Assembly (NCBI GenBank): GCA_022768065.1
Contig: JALELS010000014.1
Location: forward strand, 1-64,000
Direction of reading: 5' to 3'
From: Ruminococcus sp.
Lineage (GTDB): Bacteria; Bacillota; Clostridia; Oscillospirales; Acutalibacteraceae
Length of the DNA stretch: 64,000 nucleotides
The translations under genes and the position numbers were made by a program. This document shows positions 7,596-15,723 of the stretch, piece after piece. The notes beneath the pieces were generated by a model. It saw only the letters and a list, made by a program, of their open reading frames with translations. It did not search any database and was not told where the DNA came from. Each line of letters begins with the position of its first letter. Position 1 is the stretch's first letter.

Positions 7596-9014
7596 TTATT
7601 GCTGAGTTTGCTGTATCGGAAACACAACGGTCACGGTAGTGCCCCTGCCCTCAATACTGTTAAGAGAGAGTGTGCCGTTGTGCCTTTTTACAATTTCATT
7701 AACCACCGCAAGACCTATACCCGAGCCTCTGACAGACGCATTGGCTTTATAGAACTTCTCTGTGACATACGGGAGATCCGCAGATGGAATACCGCAGCCG
7801 GTATCCGCTATCGTTATTGTGACAAAGCCTTTTTCCGCCTTTGCCGTAACGCTTATCGTGCCGCCTGCTTCGGTATACTTAAAAGAATTGTCAAGTATGT
7901 TTACGAACACCTGTTTAATGCGGTTCGGGTCGCCCGTCATAGGTGCCGGAACCTCGGAAACATTATATAAAAGCTCTTTGCCCTCGCGCATGGAGCGGTC
8001 CTTAAAGACGAATACCGCCTCGTCAAGCTCCGCCAAAACGTCCATTGACGACATACGCATAGTCAAATTGCCGTTTTCCATTCTTGAAAAATCGAGAAGC
8101 TCCTCAACGAGACTTGTAAGCCGCTCCGACTCGCTTATTATGACATTAAGACCACGCTTTGTAAGCGCCTCGTCCTTTATCGGGTCCTCGAGTATTGTCT
8201 CGCCCCAGCCTTTTATGGCTGTCAGCGGAGTGCGAAGCTCATGTGAAACGGTTGAAATAAACTCGTTTTTCATTCGCTCGCTCTCTTTTATTTCGTGTGC
8301 CATATTATTTATGGACTCGCAGAGCTGACCTATTTCATCATCTCCGCCTGCGTCCTCTATACGTGCGCTGAGGTCGCCCTTGGCTATTTTTATTGCCGTT
8401 TCGTTTATCTTTTTAACCGGTCTTACTATCGAACGCACAAAGAAAAGCCCCGACACCGTAACAAAAGCTATAATAACAACAGCGATAAAGCACATCAGAA
8501 GAATTACCCTGATAAGCTGTGAATCAATATCCGACAGAGAAATTATATATCTGACGGCGCCTGAGTTTTGGCCGCCCGATGACGGGAGCATATACGAAAG
8601 CGCCATAACCTTTTCGCCGGAGCTCATTCTGCCGACCCATGTAGCCTTGCCCGTATCGGAAAGGCGCGCCTCGGCATAATCCGGATACTTTTCGTTTTCG
8701 ACCGAAAACCCGCTTGAAGATACTACGACGTTTCCGCTTCGGTCTATTACCCAAACCTCCATAACCGATTTATCGCTGAAGTCCTCGACAAACTGCTTGG
8801 CGCGGAGATTAAAGGTATCATCGGAGCTGTCATTTGAAATGCTGAAATACGACGAGACGACATTTGTGGCTCTTGAATCAAGCGTTACGCGAACAGCCTC
8901 GTAATACTGCTCTTTAAAGAGAACCGAAGCTACTATGATTATGCAAAAAAGCACAAATATTATGGCACAAAGGGTGTTTAAAACCCAACGTGCGGTTATG
9001 CTCTTTTTTGCCAC
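7596..9014 (-). CDS. Membrane sensor histidine kinase (HAMP-HisKA-HATPase)
   Basis: A classic sensor kinase of 472 residues. Its parts are TM1 (about 12-34), an extracellular sensor domain of about 130 residues, TM2 (about 168-193) and a HAMP linker. The HisKA domain has the phospho-acceptor His258 in STVSHELRTPLTAI. The ATPase domain shows the N box (VFVNILDNSFKYT), G1 (ADTGCGIP) and G2 (GSGIGLAVV) boxes. It resembles WalK/PhoR-type kinases. The response regulator is directly upstream on the same strand. GTG start at 9014 behind AAAGGAG. The signal sensed is unknown. Confidence 0.92.
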   Translation of the reverse strand: MAKKSITARWVLNTLCAIIFVLFCIIIVASVLFKEQYYEAVRVTLDSRATNVVSSYFSISNDSSDDTFNLRAKQFVEDFSDKSVMEVWVIDRSGNVVVSSSGFSVENEKYPDYAEARLSDTGKATWVGRMSSGEKVMALSYMLPSSGGQNSGAVRYIISLSDIDSQLIRVILLMCFIAVVIIAFVTVSGLFFVRSIVRPVKKINETAIKIAKGDLSARIEDAGGDDEIGQLCESINNMAHEIKESERMKNEFISTVSHELRTPLTAIKGWGETILEDPIKDEALTKRGLNVIISESERLTSLVEELLDFSRMENGNLTMRMSSMDVLAELDEAVFVFKDRSMREGKELLYNVSEVPAPMTGDPNRIKQVFVNILDNSFKYTEAGGTISVTAKAEKGFVTITIADTGCGIPSADLPYVTEKFYKANASVRGSGIGLAVVNEIVKRHNGTLSLNSIEGRGTTVTVVFPIQQTQQ

Positions 9015-9038
9015 GTTTTTGTCGCTCCTTTCACCTTT

Positions 9039-9746
9039 TTATTCTATCCACTTATAGCCTCTGCCCCAAATGGTTACGAGATGTTTCGGCTGAGTCGGCT
9101 CGTCCTCCACCTTGTTGCGAAGTCTGTGAATATTTACGTCCACCACTTTGTCATCCACAAAGTATTCGTCGCCCCACACCTTATTGAGTATATCGGTGCG
9201 CGACAACGTGACGTCGGGATTTTTAAACAGATAGTCAAGAAGCTGAAATTCTATCTGCGTAAGCTCTATGGGACTGCCGTTTTTATAAAGGAGCCTGTCG
9301 CGGTAATCGAGCGAAAAATCGCCGACTGTTGTAAGGTCGGGATTTCTCACCGCGGCTTTTTCGTTTTCGTTCATTATCGACACACGCCTGTATACGGCGT
9401 CTACTCTTGCCATAAGTTCGGACGGGGAAAACGGTTTTGTGACGTAATCGTCGGCACCGACCAAAAGCCCCGTCACCTTATCCATTTCCTGTGTTTTTGC
9501 CGTCAGCATAATTATACCTATTTTGCTGCTTTTGGCGCGGAGATATTTGCACACCTCAAGCCCGTCTTTCAGCGGCATCATTATATCAAGCACGGCAACG
9601 TCTATATCGCCGTTTTCTTCTTCATACTTATTTATGGCTTCTTCGCCGTTTTCAGCCTCGACTACGTCATAACCGCTTCGCTTTAAATTTATTACTATAA
9701 ATTCGCGAATCGAAGCTTCGTCTTCGGCTATAAGAACTTTTTTCAT
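9039..9746 (-). CDS. OmpR/PhoB-family response regulator
   Basis: A two-domain transcription factor. The receiver domain (1-120) carries the phosphorylatable Asp54 (VLDIMMP) and a switch-region LTAKTQ. A winged-helix DNA-binding domain follows (LDYLFKNPDVTLSRTDILNKVWG, ending in TIWGRGYKW). It is paired with the adjacent kinase, 24 bases away. GGAGGT lies just before the ATG. It resembles WalR/PhoP-type regulators, but the WalRK accessory genes (yycH, yycI) are absent, so it is a distinct system. Confidence 0.92.
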   Translation of the reverse strand: MKKVLIAEDEASIREFIVINLKRSGYDVVEAENGEEAINKYEEENGDIDVAVLDIMMPLKDGLEVCKYLRAKSSKIGIIMLTAKTQEMDKVTGLLVGADDYVTKPFSPSELMARVDAVYRRVSIMNENEKAAVRNPDLTTVGDFSLDYRDRLLYKNGSPIELTQIEFQLLDYLFKNPDVTLSRTDILNKVWGDEYFVDDKVVDVNIHRLRNKVEDEPTQPKHLVTIWGRGYKWIE

Positions 9747-9758
9747 TTTTACCTCCGG

Positions 9759-11096
9759 TCATTCTATTGCGTTTGAATGCGCCCTGATATATTCCTCGGT
9801 TATCTTCATATTTTTACCGGCTTCGGTTATCTTTGCCGCATATGTGAGCGATGACGATTGAAAAATCACGGTATAGCCGTCCTTGGGCTTATGCTGCCAA
9901 TCGGTGCTCGGCACGGTCACCACGCTGAAAAGCTCGGCTCCGTTTTTTTGAGCCGTGGAATCATACAGATAAAACGTGCTTGTACGCTCCTGAATGTCAT
10001 TTTTGACGCACACCGTGCCTATCCACTTCTTATCAAATGTGAACATATACGACGAAGAGTACAGCATCAGCATTTCGCTTTTTTCGTAAAGCGAGCCGTC
10101 CTCAAGCCCGTACCAGACTGTAAGAGACAGCGGCTCTGTATCGTCGCCGCTTACGGAATATGAATTCGGGAGCGGCAGAGAAACGGGAATCTCAAATCTG
10201 CCGTCTTTATCTATATCGGCAAAAGACAATTTGGACGAGCGCTCCGTCGGCGGCGAATCGGAAGAGTTGCCTGACGTCAGAAGCGAAACCGGCTTACCGT
10301 CGAAAAGACCGATTACGTCGGTAATTACCGCAGAATCGCTGATTACCGAATCCACAAATATATGCGGGCTGCTGCCCGTCTCACATTTTAAAAGAGATAT
10401 GCTGACAGCCGGAGTCATTTCGGTTTCGCCTGCAAGATATATACTTCCGCTGCCGTCCATTTTAAACAGCCTGCCGTAGGTTTTGTTTATATCCGACGAG
10501 GAACTTATTATGACGTTGAAAATTTCAGCCTTACCGTCCTCATCGAGGTCACAGGTTATAGACTGCGAATAGTTTTCGGTTAAAATGGAGCGTAAAACGA
10601 AAGTGCCCGAAGAATTATCCGGCTCATAAACCGTCATTATTTTATTACCGCGGCTCTCGTAAAGTGACCAACAGACCACAATCTCGCTTATACCGTCGGA
10701 ATTCATATCGCAAAAATCTATTTTATAGACTTCGCTTCCCGAGCCCTTAATGTCGGCAATCGAGCGCCACTCGCCGTCGCGGCAGTCAAGGAAATGCAAA
10801 TACACCGCGGTTTCATCGGTGGAATAGCTGTAAAGCGCTATTGCCTCGTCATCGCCGTCTCCGTCAAAATCATATAGAATAAACGACGAACGGTAATCGC
10901 CTGTCGTGGGAGTTTTCATAACGAGGTTTTTATCGTTTACGGCTTTTTCAAACGCTTTTTGTATACCTGCGTTTTCGCCCGAAAGCGCAGGCGGGTGCAT
11001 CATTTTGTCAACCGCTTTGAGCGTAAGATTGCATCCGCTTAAAGACAGACAGAGGCAAAGACACAGAAGAAGCATTGCAAATAATTTCTTTTTCAT
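9759..11096 (-). CDS. VCBS/FG-GAP-like lipoprotein
   Basis: A 445-residue exported protein with a lipobox (LSLSGC, Cys near residue 22), so it is probably anchored on the outer face of the membrane. The mature part has several repeats of the form DFDGDGDDEAIAL, DMNSDGISEIVV, DLDEDGKAEIF and DIDKDGRFEIPV. These are calcium-binding, beta-propeller-like VCBS/FG-GAP motifs. It lies 12 bases upstream of the response regulator and is probably co-transcribed, so it may feed or be controlled by that two-component system (inference). Ligand unknown. Confidence 0.82.
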   Translation of the reverse strand: MKKKLFAMLLLCLCLCLSLSGCNLTLKAVDKMMHPPALSGENAGIQKAFEKAVNDKNLVMKTPTTGDYRSSFILYDFDGDGDDEAIALYSYSTDETAVYLHFLDCRDGEWRSIADIKGSGSEVYKIDFCDMNSDGISEIVVCWSLYESRGNKIMTVYEPDNSSGTFVLRSILTENYSQSITCDLDEDGKAEIFNVIISSSSDINKTYGRLFKMDGSGSIYLAGETEMTPAVSISLLKCETGSSPHIFVDSVISDSAVITDVIGLFDGKPVSLLTSGNSSDSPPTERSSKLSFADIDKDGRFEIPVSLPLPNSYSVSGDDTEPLSLTVWYGLEDGSLYEKSEMLMLYSSSYMFTFDKKWIGTVCVKNDIQERTSTFYLYDSTAQKNGAELFSVVTVPSTDWQHKPKDGYTVIFQSSSLTYAAKITEAGKNMKITEEYIRAHSNAIE

Positions 11097-11115
11097 ATAT
11101 CCCTGCCCCCTTTTT

Positions 11116-12420
11116 TTACTGCTCGGAAGCAGTCGAATTTATTGTAACATAATATGTGCCGTGAGCCCAGACGGAGGTGTCGCCTGCTACCGATATGATA
11201 ACCGGCACTTTTTGCTCGCCCTCTTTTACGTCAAGCGATGAAAGGTCAAGCTTTACAGACAGCATATCGGGATTTATTTTTGATATACTGTCGGCGGGAC
11301 CTATGAGTTTTACCCCGTCTATTCCGTTTGATGTGATAACCGAATTATACCCCTGCTTCTGACCGGTTATCGTAATATTTGACGCCGGTACCGAAAATGT
11401 ACCGGAGGTCATACCGGACATATTCACGCTGACTTTGAAATTCTTTATCGACTGGTCGGTTATCATAAATTCCGTTATATCGGAAGCCTTGAAATTAAGG
11501 GTATTAAGTCCCGCGTCAAGCTCCGAGAAGTCAATCGTGCCGATGCTAAGCGACGTTATCTGATCGACCTTTTCCACGGGTACCGCCGCCGATATTCTCG
11601 ACGGACTTACCGAGAAGTTTATATTGCCGTCAAGGTAGCTTGCCGGAGCGTTTCTGAAAGTCACGGTTGTAGGCAATTCGACAAGCTTTAAGACGGGCAT
11701 TGTCATTGTAATTGCCGTGTCGCCCTCAAGTATGCTTACATTTGAGAGTTCATCTGCCGAGGCACCGACGAGTTTTAGCTCGGGGGTTACGGTTGTGGTA
11801 GCCGTAAGAGGTGCGGAGATTGACGTTTCGGCTGTAACGCTCGTTACCTTATTCACCTCGGTGGACGGACCGCTGACAATAACCGTGTTTTTGGAAAATA
11901 CGATATTGCCGAGAATACAGCCGTCCGTTACGGTTTTGTTATCCGGTGCGATTATTGACGGCTTTAATGCCATCTCCGTTTCTTTATATGTGTCAAAATA
12001 CACTTCGATATAGTTTTTGGAAAGACCCACTATATCGAAATTGTCGGATTTATCTGACGTAGCTTTAAGCTGCAAGCTCTTTTTGCCCGCCGAATCGACG
12101 TAATTGGTCTGCGCCACAACCGAAAAATCGTCTGCGGTGAGCGCCGACACAATGAATTTTTTACCCTTGACGGTAATATCCACGGTGTAATTGTTGTCGC
12201 CGAATATCTGAAGATTGAGCTGCGCGGGCACACTGTTGTCCATATCTATTTTTACGGGAACGGAGGATACCGTAACCTCAACCTCGGGGCTTTTTTCGAT
12301 TGATACCCATATCCATATACCGAATGCCAAAATTACAGACAGCAACAAAACAAATTTATTGTTGTAAAGGAGACTGCGAAGCCCTTTGACGTTTGCTTTT
12401 TTTTCGTTATTTTTGCTCAT
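11116..12420 (-). CDS. cdaR: YbbR-domain protein, CdaR-type regulator of c-di-AMP synthase
   Basis: It has a single N-terminal membrane anchor (KFVLLLSVILAFGIWIWVSI), then repeated YbbR domains outside the cell. The repeats show alternating TVKGKKFIVSALTADDFSV-like and LKLVGASADEL-like units, about four copies. In Bacillus and Listeria the homologue CdaR binds and modulates the diadenylate cyclase CdaA. The gene overlaps the end of cdaA by 14 bases, the standard cdaA-cdaR arrangement. The usual third gene, glmM, does not follow. Confidence 0.88.
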   Translation of the reverse strand: MSKNNEKKANVKGLRSLLYNNKFVLLLSVILAFGIWIWVSIEKSPEVEVTVSSVPVKIDMDNSVPAQLNLQIFGDNNYTVDITVKGKKFIVSALTADDFSVVAQTNYVDSAGKKSLQLKATSDKSDNFDIVGLSKNYIEVYFDTYKETEMALKPSIIAPDNKTVTDGCILGNIVFSKNTVIVSGPSTEVNKVTSVTAETSISAPLTATTTVTPELKLVGASADELSNVSILEGDTAITMTMPVLKLVELPTTVTFRNAPASYLDGNINFSVSPSRISAAVPVEKVDQITSLSIGTIDFSELDAGLNTLNFKASDITEFMITDQSIKNFKVSVNMSGMTSGTFSVPASNITITGQKQGYNSVITSNGIDGVKLIGPADSISKINPDMLSVKLDLSSLDVKEGEQKVPVIISVAGDTSVWAHGTYYVTINSTASEQ

Positions 12421-13303
12421 GAGTGCGTCTTCCTTTCAACCATTTTTTCAATTTTGAATTTCCCTCGTCCTCTTCGGGTTTAACGAAATGCTCCATAAGT
12501 ATCTCGCGAAGGTCGCCGTCCGAAATGCCGCGGCGAAGCCTGCCCTTGTATGCCACGGAAATGGCGCCCGTCTCTTCGGACACGACAACTATTACCGCGT
12601 CGCTTTGCTCGCTCATACCTATGGACGCTCTGTGACGTGTTCCGAGCTCGCTGCTTATGTTGTGATTGGGCGTCAGCGGAAGTATACATCCCGCGGCGCA
12701 AATTCTGCCGTCGCGGAAAACCGCGGCACCGTCGTGAAGCGGCGCTCCCGGATAAAAAATATTACCTATCATCTCCGGCGAAACCTTGGCGTCGATAACC
12801 GTACCCGACGAAATAATGTCGCCCAAAATAGTCTCCTGCTCAAAAACCATAAGCGCGCCTATGTGCTTATCGCTCATGTCGGAGCTTGCGCGGCATACGG
12901 CATTGACCATTTTCTGCATCTCTTCGCGGCGCTTTTCCTCCGCTCCCGAACGGAAACCGAAGAAATTGAACTTAGATACCGAACTTCTGCCGACGCTCTC
13001 AAGCGCATGGCGTATCTCGGGGGTAAATATGATGACGAGCACCAACAAAAGGTTATTGAAAACAAGCGACAAAATGTAGTTGCTCGCCTGCATGCCGAAC
13101 AAGTTGACAAGAGCATATACTATCAAGAGCAAAATAAAGCCCTTGGCAAGCTGAACCGCCTTTGTTTCGCGTATCAGCTTTATGGCGCTGTAAATTACGA
13201 ATGTAACAAGAATTACATCAAGCACATCCGAAATGCTGTTAAAGCTCATAATGGCCCTGCCGATTTCGCTCCAAAAGTCTTTGAAATTCAAAAGCTGCAA
13301 CAT
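12407..13303 (-). CDS. cdaA: Diadenylate cyclase CdaA (c-di-AMP synthase)
   Basis: CdaA joins two ATP molecules into cyclic di-AMP, a second messenger for osmolyte transport and wall stability. Three N-terminal membrane helices (about 28-95) precede the DAC domain. The active-site DGA motif lies at 191-193 (HDGAAVF) and RHR at 223-225 (GTRHRASIG). The C-terminus is charged, as in the family. Length is 298 residues. It leads the cdaA-cdaR operon. A promoter with TTGCAA/TACAAT and 17-base spacing lies at 13404-13431 (see the repeat at 13328-13410). Confidence 0.94.
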   Translation of the reverse strand: MLQLLNFKDFWSEIGRAIMSFNSISDVLDVILVTFVIYSAIKLIRETKAVQLAKGFILLLIVYALVNLFGMQASNYILSLVFNNLLLVLVIIFTPEIRHALESVGRSSVSKFNFFGFRSGAEEKRREEMQKMVNAVCRASSDMSDKHIGALMVFEQETILGDIISSGTVIDAKVSPEMIGNIFYPGAPLHDGAAVFRDGRICAAGCILPLTPNHNISSELGTRHRASIGMSEQSDAVIVVVSEETGAISVAYKGRLRRGISDGDLREILMEHFVKPEEDEGNSKLKKWLKGRRTHEQK

Positions 13304-13327
13304 ACTTTACACCCGTTTCAATAAAAA

Positions 13328-13410
13328 ATACAATATATCGTAATTAAAAACTACCGTCTGCCGCCCTTGCGGCAAATGAAATAATCATAAATAATCACGA
13401 TATATTGTAT
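13328..13410. repeat. Long inverted repeat with facing promoter-like boxes before cdaA
   Basis: Two perfect 14-base arms (ATACAATATATCGT at 13328-13341 and its reverse complement at 13397-13410) enclose 55 bases. The enclosed part holds a smaller hairpin (TGCCGC...GCGGCA). Each arm contains a TACAAT -10 box. On the minus strand TTGCAA lies 17 bases upstream (the cdaA promoter). On the plus strand TTTACA at 13306-13311 lies 17 bases before TACAAT at 13329. It could be a regulatory site or a small palindromic repeat; function unknown. Confidence 0.6.
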
Positions 13411-13415
13411 CACAG

Positions 13416-14564
13416 TCAACTGTTTTTTGCAATTTTTACTATGGAAGTTAACAATAAATTAACATCCTGCTTTTTTGTGAATATTGACGGCGCTATTCGG
13501 ACGGTGCCTTCGCGGAGCGTTCCGTACGTATTATGAGCCGACGGCGCACAGTGAAGCCCCGCTCTGACGGCTATATTGTCTTTTGCGAGAAGCGCCGCCG
13601 TCTGTTCGCTGTGCAGGCCGTCCACATTAAACGACAAAAGCGGAACAAAGTTCTTTTCCGAAGAAAACGGGTCTGTATACAGGCGAATGTTCGGAATATT
13701 TTTTAATGTTTTATATATATCCGCTATATGGCCCTGTTCGCTTTTATAAATCTGCGAGACGCCGCGAGACGAAACGAAGCGTATCCCCTCGCCGAGAGAA
13801 AGTATTCCCGGTACGTTAAGCGTACCGCTTTCAAATCGGTCGGGATAAATTTCGGGTTGAGAAAGGACCGCCGAAAAACTGCCCGTGCCGCCCTCGATAA
13901 ACGAATTGAGATGTTCGTCGGAATTTATCACAAGAAGCCCCGTACCCATAGGGCCGTAAAGTCCTTTATGCCCTGCCGTACACAAAAAATCTATTTTTTC
14001 GCGGCTCATATCTATATCGACAATACCGGCTGTCTGTGCGGCATCAAGCACAAACAAGGCTCCGTTTTCGTGGGCAAGCTTCGCGAGCTTTGCCGTGGGA
14101 AGTCTCTCGCCGAAAACATTTGACGCGCCCGTGCAGATTACAGCTCTTGTATTACTTCTGAACAGCCTTTTGAAATTAGCCACGGTTTCATCATCGGTTT
14201 TGCCGACAGGGGCAATGTCATATCCTGCCGTTCCGCTACTCCTTAACGCCTCAAGCGGCCGCATTACGGCATTATGGTCAAAGCAGGAGCATATAAAGCG
14301 GCACCCCGGCACACACAAACCCTTTATAACGATATTCAGAGCCTCGGTACAATTCTTTGTAAATATTACGTTCTCGGGAGCGTCCGTACCGAAAAATTCG
14401 GCGACTCTTTTACGTGTTTCGTATACCGCTTCCGAGGTGAGATAGGACATTTCGTGACCGCCTCTGCCCGGATTTGCACCGTACCGAACCGTTGCGCGGC
14501 TCATTGTTTTTATAACCTCGGGAGGTTTGGGATAAGAAGTGGCGGCATTATCAAAATATATCAT
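13416..14564 (-). CDS. Cysteine desulfurase-like aminotransferase (class V)
   Basis: A PLP enzyme of the CsdB/NifS type that removes sulfur (or selenium) from cysteine (or selenocysteine). The N-terminus is the standard MIYFDNAATSYPKPPEV. The PLP lysine is in TAGHKGLYGPMG and the mobile catalytic cysteine in AGLHCAPSAH. The start at 14564 replaces the ORF-track start because MIYFDNAAT is the family start and it overlaps the DUF3343 stop as ATGA. The partner DUF3343 gene suggests a sulfur or selenium transfer pair. Sulfur versus selenium cannot be decided; selD and selA are not in the window. Confidence 0.9.
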   Translation of the reverse strand: MIYFDNAATSYPKPPEVIKTMSRATVRYGANPGRGGHEMSYLTSEAVYETRKRVAEFFGTDAPENVIFTKNCTEALNIVIKGLCVPGCRFICSCFDHNAVMRPLEALRSSGTAGYDIAPVGKTDDETVANFKRLFRSNTRAVICTGASNVFGERLPTAKLAKLAHENGALFVLDAAQTAGIVDIDMSREKIDFLCTAGHKGLYGPMGTGLLVINSDEHLNSFIEGGTGSFSAVLSQPEIYPDRFESGTLNVPGILSLGEGIRFVSSRGVSQIYKSEQGHIADIYKTLKNIPNIRLYTDPFSSEKNFVPLLSFNVDGLHSEQTAALLAKDNIAVRAGLHCAPSAHNTYGTLREGTVRIAPSIFTKKQDVNLLLTSIVKIAKNS

Positions 14565-14791
14565 TTTTCCCACTGCGTTTCGAGTATTTCTATGCCGGAG
14601 AGCCTGAGCACCCCTATAACCGACTCCGTGGCATTCGGGACGACGAGCGAATAGCCGCACCCCTCGCCCTTTGACGGATTAGGCGTCTTTCTCACAAAAG
14701 AACGGATATTCCGCGCCGATAAAATATCCCGCGCCTTTAAAGCGAAGGTGACAGAGCCGACTTTTATTATCAGCCTATTCATATATTTCAT
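14561..14791 (-). CDS. DUF3343 putative Se/S carrier-like protein
   Basis: A 76-residue protein with the DUF3343 pattern: a ferredoxin-like beta-alpha-beta start (RLIIKVGSVTFALKARDIL) and a single-cysteine loop GEGCGYSLVVP. The family is described as a putative selenium or sulfur carrier, with the cysteine as the likely acceptor. Translational coupling to the cysteine desulfurase suggests that it takes the persulfide or selenide from it. An internal ATG (MNRLII) three codons in could be the true start. Confidence 0.85.
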   Translation of the reverse strand: MKYMNRLIIKVGSVTFALKARDILSARNIRSFVRKTPNPSKGEGCGYSLVVPNATESVIGVLRLSGIEILETQWEK

Positions 14792-14875
14792 TCCCCTCGA
14801 ATAAAGAAATTAAACACACTTTTCTTTTACATATTATGCGTTTTATCGCGCCGCGGTGAAACATAAAATTACCCC

Positions 14876-14928
14876 TTGACAAACGAAGCCGAGCGGTGTA
14901 ATATAACACCGTTATATAACACTGTTAT
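14876..14928 (+). promoter_or_regulatory. tetR promoter with tandem 13-bp palindromic operators
   Basis: TTGACA (14876-14881) and TAATAT (14899-14904) are spaced by 17 bases, a near-ideal sigma-A promoter. Two 13-base palindromes abut: ATAACACCGTTAT at 14903-14915 (one mismatch) and ATAACACTGTTAT at 14916-14928 (perfect, central C). The first overlaps the -10 box. This is the expected layout for autorepression by the TetR encoded 15 bases downstream. Confidence 0.85.
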
Positions 14929-14942
14929 ACGGAGAGTACGAA

Positions 14943-15557
14943 ATGCCCGAAACACATTCAACATTGGAGCACATACACATTGCCGCAAAAAAGGAATTTC
15001 TCGAAAAGGGATTTCGTTCGGCGTCGCTGAGGAACATAGTAAAATCGGCAGGAGTTACCACAGGCGCCTTTTACGGCTACTATTCAAGCAAAGAAGAGCT
15101 TTTTGCCGCACTTGTGGACGAACATTACAAATACCTGCTCACAAAATACAAACAGTCGCTCTCGGGGTTTGAGGAGCTGTCGCCGAAAAGGCAGACGGAG
15201 AGAATGGGCTCGGTTGGCAAAGAATGTATGCAGGAAATGCTCGTATATATGCACTCTCACCGCGACGAGTTTCACCTGATACTGCTTTGCTCCGACGGAA
15301 CACCTTACTCCACACTTACAGATGATTTGGTAGAGCTTGAAATTAAGGCTACAAACCGTTACTGCGACACTCTCAGAGGGCTCGGCAAAACCGTTCCCGA
15401 CATCGACGAAAGACTTGAGCACATACTCGTAACGGGTATGATGAACGCATATTTTGAAATAATAATTCATGATATGCCGATGGAGAATGCCGAAAAGTAT
15501 CTTTGTGAGTTAAACGATTTCTATACAGCCGGATGGCTTAAAATTATGGGGCAGTAA
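14943..15557 (+). CDS. TetR/AcrR-family transcriptional regulator
   Basis: The N-terminal helix-turn-helix domain is typical: AAKKEFLEKGFRSASLRNIVKSAGVTTGAFYGYYSSKEELF, about residues 14-55. A C-terminal ligand/dimer domain of about 140 residues of unknown specificity follows. It is preceded by tandem palindromes that overlap its promoter, so it most likely represses itself and the ABC exporter pair downstream. Length is 204 residues. GGAGAG stands close before the ATG. Confidence 0.9.
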   Translation: MPETHSTLEHIHIAAKKEFLEKGFRSASLRNIVKSAGVTTGAFYGYYSSKEELFAALVDEHYKYLLTKYKQSLSGFEELSPKRQTERMGSVGKECMQEMLVYMHSHRDEFHLILLCSDGTPYSTLTDDLVELEIKATNRYCDTLRGLGKTVPDIDERLEHILVTGMMNAYFEIIIHDMPMENAEKYLCELNDFYTAGWLKIMGQ

Positions 15558-15579
15558 TGCTCTGTAATTTTTGCCGCGC

Positions 15580-15599
15580 CAGTTAGTAATTGCTAACTG
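15580..15599 (+). promoter_or_regulatory. Palindrome between tetR and the ABC genes
   Basis: CAGTTAG and CTAACTG form a perfect 7-base dyad with a 6-base centre, 23 bases after the tetR stop. It differs from the tetR operator. It may be a weak hairpin or a second protein-binding site controlling the exporter genes. No clear T-run follows, so a terminator is unlikely. Confidence 0.35.
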
Positions 15600-15723
15600 T
15601 ATTTGTTCGTAATTTTGTCATTTTCAAGGCAAAGCAGAAAACAAGTCAACAAAAGAGAGCACGGTTTCTCTTTATAAATAATTTCAAAGAAGGAGGTTTT
15701 TCTTTTTAAAAAAACAATCAGAT

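Noticed and set aside
12488-13324. Long plus-strand ORF of 278 residues opposite cdaA
   Set aside because: It is the antisense shadow of the strongly conserved cdaA gene, has no ribosome site, and its translation matches no protein pattern.
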